The notes below the pieces were generated by a model. The model was not told the DNA's origin. It saw only the letters and a list, made by a program, of their open reading frames with translations, and made no database searches. Of a stretch of 64,000 nt of DNA, positions 35,960 through 48,980 are shown in pieces. Each line of letters opens with the position of its first letter. The stretch's first letter is position 1. A program made the position numbers and the translations under genes. This DNA comes from Cephalopachus bancanus (lineage: Eukaryota > Chordata > Mammalia > Primates > Tarsiidae). The DNA is taken from the NCBI GenBank assembly GCA_027257055.1, contig JAPVLO010000073.1, positions 5,446,501-5,510,500 of the forward strand, given 5' to 3'.

Positions 35960-37255
35960 TCTGATTCTGTTTATATTTATTTTAATTGACTTAAAATTGT
36001 ATAAATTTATAGTGTGCAACCTCATGTTTTGACATATGTATACACTGTGGAATGGCTAAATCAAGTTAATTGACATAATTATTACCTCCCACACTTATTT
36101 TTTTGCCTAGCAATTTGCAAGTATACAGCACATTGATATTAACTATAGTCACCATGTTGTAAAAGAGATCTGAATTTATTCCTCTTAGACATTCAAAATG
36201 TCTAACCGACATTTTGTATCCTTTGATCAATATTCCCCCAATCTTCCACCCACCCACAGCCCCTAGTAATTATTATCCTACTCTCTGATTCTATGAGTTC
36301 ATTTTTTTTTAGATTTCACATATAAGTAAATCGTGCAATATTTGTTTTTCTGTGTCTTGCGTATTTCACTTAGCGTAATGTCCTCTAGATTCATCCATGT
36401 TGTCAAAAATGATAGAATTTCCTTCTTTTATAAAGCTGAATAATATTCTGTTGCATATATATACTACATTTCTTTACCCATTCATGAATACTTATGTTGA
36501 TTCCTTATGTTGGCTATTGTGAATAATGCTGCAATGGACTTTCGAGTACAGATATCGCTTCAACATACTGATTTTATTTTCTTTGTATTTTACTCAGAAG
36601 TGAAATTGCTGGAGCATATGGTAGTTCTATTTTTAGTTTTTGAGGAAACTCAATACTGATTTTTATAATGGCTGTACCAATTTACATTCCTGCCAATAGC
36701 GTATAAGTGTTCCTTTTCCTCCACATTCTCTTCTCACCAGCACTTGTTATCTTTTGTCTTTTTTTTTTTTTTTGTCAGAGTCTCATTCCGTTGCCCGGGC
36801 TGGAGTGCAGCAGCACACTCACAGCTACTGCAGTGTCAGCCTGCTGGGCTCAGGCGATCCTTCTGCCTCAGTCTTCCAAGTAGCTGTAACTACAGGTGTG
36901 CTACTATGCCCCGCTAATTTTTCTTTTTTTATTTCTTGTGGATTCCAGATCTCGCCCACTTGCCGGGGCTGATCTTTTGCCTTTTTTACAACAGTCATTC
37001 TTATAAGATGAGGTGCTATCTCATTTTCATTTTGATTCGCATTTCCCTGGTGATTAGTGATGTGTAGCATTTTGAGCATTTTTCATGTACCTGTTGGTCA
37101 TTTGTATGTCTTCTTTTGAGAAGTGATTTTCATGTCTTTGTTCATTTTTTAATTGGGTTATTTGCTGTTTTGCTATGGAGTTGTTTCAATTACTTCTACA
37201 TTTTCTGTATTAACCCCTTGTTCAGTGTATATTTCGCAAATCCTAACCGTGCTGT
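35960..37255 (-). mobile_element. LINE-1 3' half (older L1), interrupted by an Alu
   Basis: The minus-strand 3' UTR ('acatatgtatacactgtgga', 'accatgttgtaaaagagatc') is followed by ORF2 C-terminal sequence ('attcatccatgttgtcaaaa', 'tgctgcaatggactttc'). It then resumes after the Alu with 'ataagatgaggtgctatctc' and runs to about 37255. Decayed, with no open ORF2. Confidence 0.85.
36759..36969 (-). mobile_element. Alu SINE (short, left arm truncated internally)
   Basis: T-run, then 'agagtctcattccgttgccc' (right arm), the central linker and only part of the left arm, ending in 'cttgccggggct'. About 210 bases instead of about 290. Flanking 'atcttttgtctttttt' (36748-36763) and 'atcttttgccttttt' (36972-36986) are the target duplication within the L1. 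Confidence 0.88.
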
Positions 37256-37264
37256 CCATTGAAA

Positions 37265-37626
37265 GTGCACTGGATAAAAAAAAAGTGTCACATATATACG
37301 ATGGAATATCATGCAGCCATAAATAAGGACAAAATTATAGACTTCACAGCAACTTGGATGGATTTAGTCTATCATACTCAGTGATCTAACACAGAAATGA
37401 AGAACTGAGTACCGCACGTTCTCATTCATAAGTGGATCCTGAACATTTATCATAATACCACAAGAAAGGGATTGGCAGTAGTAGGACTCTGTCAGGGGAG
37501 GAAGGGGGCACATAACATTAGAGTGCCTGATCTCAAAGTAGGCGAAATGAGGATCAATGGGAGACTCAAACTTCACCTGTATGTACCTAATCCTGAATTG
37601 AACCCCACTTCTTTAAAATAAAAAAG
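37265..37626 (+). mobile_element. LINE-1 3'-end fragment, plus strand
   Basis: 'gatggaatatcatgcagcca', 'gcaacttggatggatttagt', 'gtaccgcacgttctcattca' and '3' end 'cctgaattgaaccccact' followed by 'taaaataaaaaag'. 5'-truncated; lies tail-outward next to the minus-strand L1, covering partly the same region of the element. Confidence 0.85.
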
Positions 37627-39165
37627 TATATTTCATAAGAATTTAAAGATGACAACATAAAAAGCAGTCTCTTTTAGCAAAAGCTTACAAATTGCCAACC
37701 AAATAATAGTGTAGGTGCTGTTATTCTTACAATATTTTTGAAGGCAAGTTGTTTTATGCCAGAGAATAACATGTTGCAATTTAACTGTAGGAAATATACT
37801 TCTTTATACTTTATATTAGAAGAATAGAACTCATCTACCTATCAGCTGTCACTTCAGATCTGAGGCAGCTAAGTGGACTCCTGGGTAGCTGCTAGAAATA
37901 TTGCATAAGTTTATTTTCAGAAATACATGGCCTGATGCATATATATAAGCAGTGATGCGGCTGCTTATGTGGTTTAGGAGTAAATTAGGACTCTTCTCAC
38001 CATAGAACAATAGCACTACAGAAGCACCTGCAACTCTCTTGATCATTGCTGGACATTCAGGCCAATCCTTGGATTTTTAAAATTAATTATGCCCTATTTC
38101 AGGGAGCTTGAAGCCTCCCACTAATCTTATTAAACATTGGCAAAACCATGTTGTAAGGGATATTGTTTTAAGGTGAGAAACAAGATTTTTAACTTTCAGA
38201 AGACAGAAAAACATTATTTCAGGTATGATAAGTAAAATTGTTTATGAGAACATATTTGTGCTTTCAAGGTAAAATACAAAATATAAAATATATAAATATA
38301 AAATATAAAATGTATTCATTCAAGATCCCAATATGAAGATTGAAATACAACTGTAAAAATTGCATGGATAATCAAAATAAAGTACTTTGTGAAGCCATAA
38401 ACATTTTCAGTTCTTAAATCTCTCATTGCCTATCCAACACTAAATTCGACAATACCTTTGAGCACTAAGCACCACCAGTGCTGCAGAAGAACATCGATGA
38501 AAAAGACGTGGCCACTGTTTCAAATGGCCTACAGTCCAGTCCTAAGCAGAGCCAGAGCTAAACTTAAGAATGATTCGACTAACCATGGGAGTTATACCCA
38601 AAACTCTGGCGCACAGAGCAGGTCACCTTTTATCTGACAGGTGAAAAGATTTTAAATTTAGCATGTCATCTTCTCTTGTGCTATGTAAATAGATGTCTTA
38701 AAATAGTTATCTTAATTGTAAAGAAGTAATTGCATACCTACGTGTGCAAAGTATTACAGACTGGAATATGAGAAAATATAATTTCAGCCTTGCAGCTACT
38801 CATATAATAAATGTGAAGAAAATTTGTCAAGCAAATTAAAAGGAAAACTGTTGAAATTTCCCTGTTTAGCAAACCACTGATGAATTGTCTTCAATTTTGA
38901 TTTGGCATTTTTCAACCTATATTGGCATTCTATAGTCCTTCTAATGTGTTAAGTAATTAAATTCTTAGATGGGAAAAGTATATATGAAGATAAATTGACA
39001 AATTTAAATTCTGTGAAAAATGAAAATTAGAGTGAAAATGAAACAAAATTTACATAAATGAAGCAGATGGCAAGAATAGTAATAGTATTTGAGAAAAATA
39101 GTTTTCTGAAACTGAAGACTAAATTTGGCTATAAGTTTTCTTACAAAACTGCAATAATTTTAAAT
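37627..39165. other. AT-rich intergenic DNA, no gene seen
   Basis: Contains an AAATAT-type low-complexity stretch near 38272-38312. No repeat family named. Confidence 0.4.
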
Positions 39166-39169
39166 AACT

Positions 39170-41560
39170 TTTTATTTTTTTATAATTTCAAAGTTGCATG
39201 GATATAATAAAAATAGTGCAAAGATTTCCTGTATATCCTTGATCCAGGTTTACCACTTGTTTGCATTTTTACCCATTTTCTATGTATGTTTACATATATA
39301 TATGCCCATTTTTTTTTTTTTGCAGATAACTTGAGAGTTAGTTTGGAGATATCATGCTTTACCCTTGTATAATTCACTGTGCACTTCCTAAAAATAAGAA
39401 CACTTTCTTACTTAACTGAAGTAAAGTTACCAAAATTGGTAAATTTAACATAGATTCAATACTACCAGCTAATCCACAGTCCAAATTCAAGTTTTTATCA
39501 GTTAGCAAAATAGCGTCTTGCATAACTATTTTTAAAAATCTGGCCTAGGATCACAAAATAGTCTGTTGTTATGTCTCTCCAGATGCCTGTATTTTGTCAG
39601 CCTTCTTTGTCTTTCTTGACATTGGTACTTATGAAGAGTAAAAGCAACTTATTTTGTGTAATAACCCTTGAATTGGATTTGTCTGATATTTCCTCATTAT
39701 TAGGTGGAGAATTGTACATTTTTGGCAGGGATATGACATATCTGATTTTGTGCTCTTCCCAGTGCAGTTTATCAGGAGGCAAATTATGTTGATTTGCCAC
39801 AAAATTGTTGTTTCTAATCCTGATCATTGGATAAGATAGTGTCCACTGGGTGTAAATATTATAAGGTTATTTTCCTCTTTTAATTAACAACTATTTGTAA
39901 AGAGATATTTTAGTGACATAATTAACTTATTATTTTCAAAATTTCACCCAATACTGGTGTCTCTCAAAGATATTTTAGCTCCATTATTCCTTTGACATTC
40001 ATCTGTATGTTTTCTAACATAAAAAGGAGATTTTGCTTCTCCTTTTTTGTTTACATCAGAATTTATTTATGGATCTATACTTTATCACTAAATTACAGTC
40101 CAATAATCTCATTGTTTAATTTAATGCACAATGTCCCAGATTTGACAAGCTGAAACACATTCAAGAAATTGTCTTGTGTGTGTTTTTGTCTACTTTTGAC
40201 ACAACTCCATTATTCTTTATTTCCTTACTTTCTGACACAAGGTTTTCTAGGTTTATTTTGAGTTTCCTTGCCCCTTATCCTGGAATAAGCTATGTAGTTC
40301 TCCAAACAGTGACGCTCCCTCTAGTAAAGAGTGATATTTAGAAAATAAAGTCTGGGTACTAAATGTACTCCTTGTGACTGGATCTCTTAGTGGGCTCATA
40401 GCTAATGCCCACAGGACCTCTTAGTTAGGAAATAGACACACAAATATATACTGTTTTATGCATACTCAGACATACACTCACATAAATGTAATCTGTATGT
40501 CTGTCTGTCTGTAAAGGCATAACTGTCTACTGATTCTTCCATCTCCAGTACAACACCATAGCATAAGATCTATACCTCCATATTTTCTTATTTGTAGTTC
40601 ATAATGGTTTTATAATTCTACACTCCCACCAGAATATTTCAGAGTTACAATTGCTCTATATTCTTTCCAATATCTGATATTATTATTATTATTTGGATTT
40701 TAGCCATTTCAGCAGTTAACTAGTGGTATCTTATGTGGTTTAACTGACATTTCCCAATGTCAAATAATGTTGAGTGTCTTTTCATATCCTTGTTAACTGT
40801 TTGCTTACCTTCCTTTGTAAATTGTCTGTTCATGTTTTTGCCTACTTTTATTCAATTATCTTTGCATTATTGTGTTGATGAGTGCATGTATTTTGTACTC
40901 TTTGTATATGTTTTGTATTTTGATATGATGTATTTGATATGAATATGAGATATTCTTTGTCAGACATCTTATGAATATTTTTCTTATAGCCTGTGATTGA
41001 CTCTTCCTATTTCTTACTAATGTTTCTTGTTTTAATTTTGATGGCATATAATTTACCAACTTTTGTTTTAAATTTGCAGGTTGTTGTCTTGTATCCTGTT
41101 AAAGAAAGTTTTGCCTACCTCCTCTTTTTTGTTTAAGTAGATATTTTAACTTTTTTTTCATGTTTGATGTTTAAATTTATGACCTATCTCAAAATAATTT
41201 TTGTGTGCGGTATAAAGTAGGTGGTCAGATTTCTCCTCTTATATGAATATCCAATTGTTTCAATACCACTTGTTGAAAATACTTTCTTTTTCTCTACTGA
41301 GCTATGAATTTCTGTTCAGAATCAATTGACTACATATATTTTATGAGACTATTTCTTAACTCTGAACTTGTATAAACACAGCATTTTTGACTACTTTATT
41401 TTTACTGTAAAAATTGAAGTCAGTTAGTTAATTTCTCCAGTTTTGTTCTTTTTCAAAATTGTTTGACTATTCCATATCTATCATATTTCTATATGAATTT
41501 CAAAATAATCTTGATCATTTATATTTGAAAAAAATCCTGCTGGGATTCTCCTTTCCCTTT
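39170..41560 (-). mobile_element. Old LINE-1 (L1M-type), 3' UTR and ORF2 C-terminal part
   Basis: Minus strand. The block 39170-40300 is an old L1 3' region that also occurs at 18240-19120. From about 40560 to 41560 the text corresponds to the ORF2 C-terminal region ('aattctacactcccaccaga', 'ttttcatatccttgttaact', 'gttgaaaatactttcttttt'). No intact frame is left. A (TCTG)n scrap lies at 40498-40512. Confidence 0.65.
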
Positions 41561-41674
41561 TGTTTTCTATTTATATTGCTTTTCATTTTTTAATAAGAAC
41601 AACAACAACAAAAAGTAAAATAATAGAATCTTTTTACTTAGATCTGATGTTAAGATACTTTTAGACTGTGTTTT

Positions 41675-41850
41675 TAATATTAAAGATGTGGGGTACAGTT
41701 CAGGGTCAGGTATACAAATGTTCATTATGAAGATGGCTTTGTTGATGAGATGTGCCCCTCCCTCTCCTGGCAGGTCCTTCAATTGCCAATCCCACCCCTC
41801 TCTCCTGGCAGTTTCCTACTACTGCCAATCCTTTTCTTATAGTATAAGTT
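41675..41850 (-). mobile_element. LINE-1 3'-end fragment (5'-truncated)
   Basis: 'tgtggggtacagttcagggt', 'aatgttcattatgaagatgg' and 'gatgagatgtgcccctccct' are the younger L1 3' UTR terminus, minus strand. The phrase 'ctctcctggca' repeats within it (41763 and 41800), a small internal duplication. Confidence 0.8.
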
Positions 41851-44800
41851 TTTTAATGAGTCTTGAGACTTTTGAATGAATTCTTCTTTAAGCTTTTCAA
41901 ATTTTATACCGTGACAGAAATACCTGTTTTTTGAAAATATGAGGGTATCGTAGACTATCTAAATATAATTAACAGTCATCTGTAACTTTTATTTCCTCAA
42001 TACAATTCAGATGTAGAATACTTTATACCGACTATTTCAAAATTGTATTGTAAATTTAGAGAAAATATGCTTTAAAATTGTTTTTATGAAAAAATATTGA
42101 CAGAATTAATATTGAAGAGTCATTTTAAGAATTCATTCTTCAAAATTTAAGAACTTAATACAATAAATGAAATAGAAAAGCAGCTTAAAAAGATAGCTTT
42201 TTCATTTCAATAACCTTGCAAACTTAATATTTCTCTTGGTTAATAGGCAATTCTCAAACTATAAGGAAACCCAAAGAAACAAAAACAAGCAATACCGATT
42301 GTTTATTGTTACTCAGCAAAAGATTATGTTTCACTTGACATAATATTTGGCCAAAACTTTATCTGTTCCCAACACTGCTATGGAAAGTATCTCTTTAAAA
42401 GAGAACATAAAAGCTTAGATTAAAACTTCCAAGAAATAGGGATGCTATCAGAACAGCTATTCATGGCAGCTTTATATCCTAATTATCCAAACCAGTTCTT
42501 GCTTTCTCTTCAATGATTTTGTCATACTGATAGTTCTAGAATCTTAATATCACAGGAATGGGACAATGGGAACTTAAAAATCATATAGCTTGGTAATTTC
42601 AAATGCTGCCTTCAATAGCTGGATCACAATGAAGTTTTATTGAAGCCATTGGGAAAATAAGAAAAATTAGAATAAGGTGATGAATTGTTCATAAAAATTT
42701 TTTCATTTTTTAATTCTATGCCCTTCTTTCTTTTACAATATTAAAATATCTTTGCTTCATGAAATTATAATGAAATGTATATATATTATATATATGTATA
42801 TATATTTGGTAAAATGCAATGTTGGTTATAGGTCACTAAATTTGGGAGAGAAAATATCGCTAAAGCTCTGGAACCACTGATTTTAATACAAGCTTTCTGT
42901 CTGCTCAATGAATGCTAGACTGTCCATGACAATCATGACTGAATTAGGTAGATTATAAACTGCAATATTCGGAGTTGATATTACATATTCTTATACTATA
43001 AAGTAAGCTTACATGAGTACTGGGGTAACTCCATCAAATGTCAACTGATTGTTAGAGTACATTTTGTAAAATGCTTTTATGATCTAGATAGTCCCTACTA
43101 TGGACAGCCCATGGGTGTGTCATAGACTATGATTACTAATACAGGTAATGCAGTTTGTAAGAACCTATACCGATGCACCACAGCTTTCTCAAAATAGGAC
43201 AGTAAGAAGTCAACTTCAATCTCTCAAAGAAACCACTTATCCAGAGGCCAGAAGTCTAAGAAAAAAATATTTTGAAACTAGAAAGCAAAGCTAGAATCTG
43301 AGTGATGATGAAATAAAGCCAATAATCGAGAGAGAAAGGTTACATATTAAATTTATTCCATTTTCCTCCCTACCAAGTGTCAATGTTTTTCTTTAGATAA
43401 TATTATATTTTATTTGGTAAAGTATTTTGGATTTTTGATAGATGATTTACCCACTCATAACTCACACATGGTTTGGATGGGTTGATATAGAAAGTGATGT
43501 CAAAATAAGGAGATGATTACACTTCTTTGCTTAAGAAACAAAATAAAATTTGGGAGATGAAAAGTTAAGCAGCAGCTTGAGAAGTGGAGAGCATACACAG
43601 GGGGTCAGTAGAAAAAGGTATTTGAGCAACATAATGGCAGATAGGTATATCCTAAAAGTTACATGACAGCCATATATACATTTTGGAAAAATTGTCTTTT
43701 CAGTCAACCCATGAAAGTAAGCAAAGCTCTCGCTTTCCTGGAGAATTCTTATGGAGGTGCATCTTCATAGAAATACTGTCTAAGGTAACTCACATGCCAA
43801 GCTGATCACATTGCAATATTGTAACAGTGAAAATAGTTGTTATTAAATTGTCTTCTGTCATTTTAGTATGAAAAACTAAAGTCTGAATTTAAACAGATTT
43901 TCATCTTTTTAAATAAAACCCAATTATTCTGGTTAATATATGTATATAAGATTCCCCCCATGCATCTTAAAAAAATGTTTAAGTATCATCATTATACAAT
44001 TTTTATAGAAACAAAAATGTATTTTGAACTTCAAGGTATAGTCTTCTTCACTTCAATCAAATTTGCTAAAATTATTTCATTGGCTCTTTTTTCTGTTCTA
44101 AAAATCTCACTCTCTCTACCGGAATATTTATGTCTTTTTGATGGCATCTGAATTTTCTCATCTGCCTTTATAGCATCTTTTCTTACCATATTCATTTCCT
44201 ATTCTTCATTTTTTCCTGCATCATAAAACAGAGCCTCAGTATGCTCTCCATATCATTCAAAGTAATTAGCTTCAATAACGATTCTGTTTGTTTTGTTTTT
44301 AATGTTCATGAGGTCTACTATTTTCCTCCCTTTAGTACCTTACTGTATCTTGCCTTTTTACTTCAATTTTTTTGTATTTTCTCCAAGTTGTTTCTTATGG
44401 CTTTCTGACTTTATTTCAAAAGATATTTATCCTTATTGAAAATTTCAAGTTTTTATCTTAATTTACCTGGCTTTTATTCTAAAAAGTCATTCTCTGAATT
44501 ATATTCTTTGCATGTTTAGAGCAATATTCCTCTTAATGCATTTTCTTGACTACTGGCAAGAACTATCTGCAAGTGAGAAAAAAATGAGACATTTAGAAAC
44601 ATAATGTCTTTCAATCAGTGTAATTTCTCCTTTTACATTTCCTCACTGCTTTTTGCTTTATTGTCTTTTGGGGCTTTCCTTTTCTAAATTTTTGTATCAA
44701 GGTGATCATGGAAAGAAAAAACATAAGATGGAAAAAAGAGAAGAACTATTTTTATATACACCTCTACTACTCCAGCTCAAATACATACTAACCAAGGATA

Positions 44801-45140
44801 GTAAACTATTTAAATGATGAGGTTACTTTCAAAAATTTTCAAGGAATTATAGAGAACAGGAGAGAAGTTCACAGTAGGGAGCTGATAACCTGGTTTTTAT
44901 AAACATTGTCCTTCAGAGACTATAATTGGCAAACTTGATATAAATTTGTTAGTAAAAGTTATGTACTTTATTTTTAAATAATTAATATTAATAATTAATT
45001 AGCATTTATTAAATTACTTACAAAGTCTAGCAGTCAAATTCAAATTCATAATCAAATAACTTATTGGAGGATCAGGAGGTACAAAGCTTAATAGGATGGT
45101 ACTAGGTGAATATCGTACATTCAGTAGGAGACTCTATGAT
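41851..45140. other. AT-rich intergenic DNA, no gene seen
   Basis: A (TA)n-type stretch lies at 42775-42810. The frames are short. No named repeat. Confidence 0.4.
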
Positions 45141-45144
45141 GGCT

Positions 45145-45365
45145 AAGAATAAGAACTTTAAAATAAGACTGCCTAAGTCTGATTTTCAATTCTTCCATTT
45201 ACTATCTATGTGAGTTTGGTCAAGCTGTCTAACTTCTCTATAACTTTGTCTCTACCAAGTGGGGATGCAAATGGTTTCTGTATATGATTGTTGTGAAAAT
45301 TAAACAAGTTTAAATATGTAATAGATTTAGACATAAGTGTCTTTCACATAATAAGTGCTGAAGAA
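45145..45365 (+). repeat. MIR SINE remnant
   Basis: 'agactgcctaagtctgattt', 'ctatgtgagtttggtcaagc', 'taacttctctataactttg', 'gattgttgtgaaaattaaac' and 'acataataagtgctgaagaa' follow the full MIR order. One of the most complete MIR copies in this window. Confidence 0.8.
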
Positions 45366-46240
45366 ACATGATTATAATTATAGTGATTCTGGAATTCATC
45401 AAAACATTTCAGAAAATCAAAGTAGACTTGTACATGACTGAGAAATATGGGCCTATGCAGATTCATAGAGATTAAAAGTGGTATCACACAGGGCTCTTTC
45501 TGTTCAATATTGTTAATCCACAACATGAACAAACAAATTGAAAATATGAATAAAATATTTGCAGATGGCAAATCTGAAAAAAATATCTAATATACTAGCA
45601 GATGGACCCATAATTCAAATTAGCTAAAGAATGGGTTTAAATCAACAAGCCAAATTTTAGTATGAATCAATAGTAAGGTCTGAATTTAGTTTCCAAAAGT
45701 CAACAACAAGAATAAAGGATAAAGAAGATATGAATAACCAATTTAAAACTGCTTTAAGAATTGTAATTTATAGGTGTTTTGATATGAGTCAGCAATATTC
45801 TATGGTTGCCACATAAAATAGTATAATTTAAAATCGTATTAATGAAACTGTAGTAGCTTCACTGAGCTCTATGCCAATCAGATAGATGTTATCTAGAATA
45901 TTTAGTTCAGTCAAATTTTTATCAGAAGCACTAGCAAACTGAAACACTCCACAAGACAGGAAGATTTTGCAGAAACATACTATGAGAGGACACTTGAAAA
46001 TAATGAAAGCTTAATGACATATTTTGAAAACAATGTTTTAAAAAGTTAATTTAAAGATCTTTCCTTCTTATTTAAAAACTTTGATGAGAAAGACAAATTA
46101 GATTTATTTTTTGTAACTCCAGAGACAAAACTACCATGAGTGGGTCAGTGGATAAAATTTACAGGTAGGGAGAATTACCTCAATATAAGGAGGAATTCTT
46201 AATTCACTTTTTAATAAAAAAGTTCTGGGTCTCCATTTCA
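45366..46240. other. Intergenic DNA, possibly an unclassified old repeat
   Basis: The text near 45640-45830 ('gtctgaatttagtttccaaa', 'gagtcagcaatattctatgg') has the look of an old interspersed repeat, but I cannot name it. Confidence 0.3.
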
Positions 46241-46244
46241 TATG

Positions 46245-46455
46245 CTTTTATTGTGTGACAGGCATTGTCCTAAGTGCTTATTGTGACCCTGCTTACATCA
46301 TTCATGCAAAGATATTTCCAATAAAGTATTGTTAGTCCCTCTTTATAGATGAAGAAAGTAGTCTGTGAGTGGGTAAGTAACCAGCCATCTAGTGTGAGGC
46401 AGAACCAGGCTGAGCACTGAGACACACCCATTGCAAAGTCAGTGCTTTTAATAAC
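46245..46455 (-). repeat. MIR SINE remnant
   Basis: 'tgtgacaggcattgtcctaa' to 'gaggcagaaccaggctgagc', including 'agtccctctttatagatgaa', follows the MIR order in reverse orientation. Confidence 0.75.
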
Positions 46456-47719
46456 AGTACTGGTGAGTTTCTAGTCACCCTCAGGGTTCTAGCACCCTAT
46501 ATGATGTAAAGAGGTTACTGAATTTTATGTGGCTAGACTAGACAGAAGACTTTTAATTACTACTCTATTCAAATGAATTTAGCCAGAAGCTTCTTCTACT
46601 ACCTGAAACAGGAAAACGAGAGAGGAGAGTTGCTCCAAATTTGGCCATTTAACCCCTTTCTAGAGCAGCAGACCCTGGAAGGATCCCTAGAAATCCCCAG
46701 AGTTCCAAGAAAACCACAATAATAGTCTACAACTCTATGGTACTCTGAGTCTACCATCTGATGACCTAGATTATTGACCTGCCGGTGTGCAACTTCCCAC
46801 ATTCCCAACCTTCAAACTTCTATCTAATACTATTTACCTCTATATAAAACAGAAAATAAGTAGATTTTCTTAGAAAGACACTGAAGACCTCTGAGTTAAT
46901 GAATAGTTTTTAAACATAAGATTGGAAAGTTAAGAGGCTCCATATTTTTAACCATCAGAAACTAGTAATTGCAGTCTATAAACTTGCTTCCTTTTGCTTA
47001 GAGTTGAGGGTTTATCCATAAAAAAAAATCTGGTCACAAGAAACATAAAGAATGAAAAGTCATATGTGAATTTTAAAGATAAGCATTATGTATTTTAAAG
47101 ATATTCATTATAATTATTAATGAATTGATCCTATGTGCCCAATTAAAAAGAAATATCTGATCAAAAATACACTTATTTGTATAGTCAGATAAGTATTGGT
47201 AAGGAAACAGAATTAAAAACAAAATCTTCTCCCAACCCCAAATTCCTCTCCACAATGGTAATAGAAAACGAAACACATTTATTATTGATTAAGCATTAAA
47301 CTAGAACCTAATATGCAGCGTAGGCCATTTTCTAAGAGATTGCAGACAGAAAGGAAGCTTAACCCCTCATACAGCCAAGCAGATACAACTTACTACATAC
47401 ATGTTTTCAGATAAACAATAACTACTCCACATGTAAGAGGGCTTGACAATTCTGTTTATCACAAATTAATTCACTTTACTTGGTAATTGGGGTGACCATC
47501 TGTGTTAGCTATTTGGCTTTATCCAGAGGAAAAACAAACTTTTCTTATCTTTATGACTGGAAGTAGTTTTTCAGTTTGGAGCAAGGTGTCCACCAAAGTT
47601 AGGCTCCCACTCTTCCACAGAAAATGGGATAGTGGGGGGGGGTGGATGCTACTTTTCTTGATGTTTGCTTTTGAATTCTTTCAAATTCTTCCTTTATCTC
47701 TCAAATCTTGTAGAAAGAT
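46456..47719. other. Intergenic DNA, no gene seen
   Basis: Short frames only; a G-run of eight lies at 47634-47641. Confidence 0.4.
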
Positions 47720-47853
47720 ATTCCTGGGTCATAAAACTGACAGCTTGTCTTTAAAAAAATGCATATAACTTTCAAGGAGAAGAGAAATTCCTGGGTCATA
47801 ACACTGCTTAGCTTGTCTTTAAAAGAATGCATATAACTTTCAAAGAGAAGAGA
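47720..47853. repeat. 67-bp tandem duplication
   Basis: Two head-to-tail copies (47720-47786 and 47787-47853). Both start 'attcctgggtcataa', both contain 'atgcatataactttcaa', and both end 'agaagaga', with a few substitutions and small indels near 47757 and 47805. Confidence 0.92.
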
Positions 47854-48975
47854 AAATGTCTATAATCAGTTTTCTAAAGTAAATGCTCTCAGAAAAAGGA
47901 TGGGGGAAAGAAGAAGTCTCTTTATTTTCAACATGGAGAATTAAGCCTCTTATTTAAAATTTTTATTTGTCCTTACAGTTTGCAGGGTTATTATATTTCA
48001 TCATAAAATATGATTTCAAAAAAAATGAAAATAAATAGAAAAATTCACAAAAGTCATCTAAACTGTGAAATTATATTGAGTGTGTTGTAAATTTTTTTTC
48101 TTATCTCTGGAAAAGTAAACACTGTGAATATATGTGTATCTGTTAATAATTGTACTCTCTTGTGCATGAATAAAACTTATAATTATCTTAATAGAAATAG
48201 CCTCTATGGGTTATAATCCCTCTCCATAATTATTAATTCTTATTCTAAATTAATTATATCCAATGGTGGTTTCGTAACGACTCTCTTTTCTCTAACTGCT
48301 CATTATATTTTTCTTCTTTGTTGCATGGATTATAACATGGATTCAAGCTTTACAGACTGTACCGTCCCTACTCACAGCCATTCAACTAGTTAATTCTTTT
48401 GTCTCAGCGTTACTCAAGTAAGCAACATATTTCACTGATCATAATGGTTAACTAGCCAATGATTCAGTTGAAGCTGTTAAGGAAATATTTAAGTTTTGAA
48501 AAGAGATCCCCCACCCAGAATACTTGTGCTATTTGAAATACTTACATCTACCTCATATTCTCCAGTGCTTTTTGACTATGGAAAGTTTCCTGGACTTCAC
48601 AGCACATTAAGAAGAATGAGTATGGCATAAGGGAAATTAAAACATGCTTCAATATTTGCAAGATGTAATGGCATATTTTATGGCAATGCCGAGATAATTG
48701 TACTCACTAAAGGGAAGTTATAATACAGTTACACATCTTTTGATGCATTGAAATGAATTACATTAGACAGCAAATAAAAATTTTGTGACCTTCCTATTTT
48801 TTTAACAAAGGATACATTGACTTAATTCAGATATTTGCTTCAGATCTGATTTCTGTTTCTAAGAATAAAGTCTATTTTTCTAAATGATATAGACTTGTCA
48901 TTGTAACAACAAAATATCTGGTCAGTACAGTCAATTGTCTGATCTTTTGGCCTTCCATTCATGCATTCTGACTTG
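47854..48975. other. AT-rich intergenic DNA, no gene seen
   Basis: No recognisable repeat or gene. Confidence 0.4.
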
Positions 48976-48980
48976 ACTGG

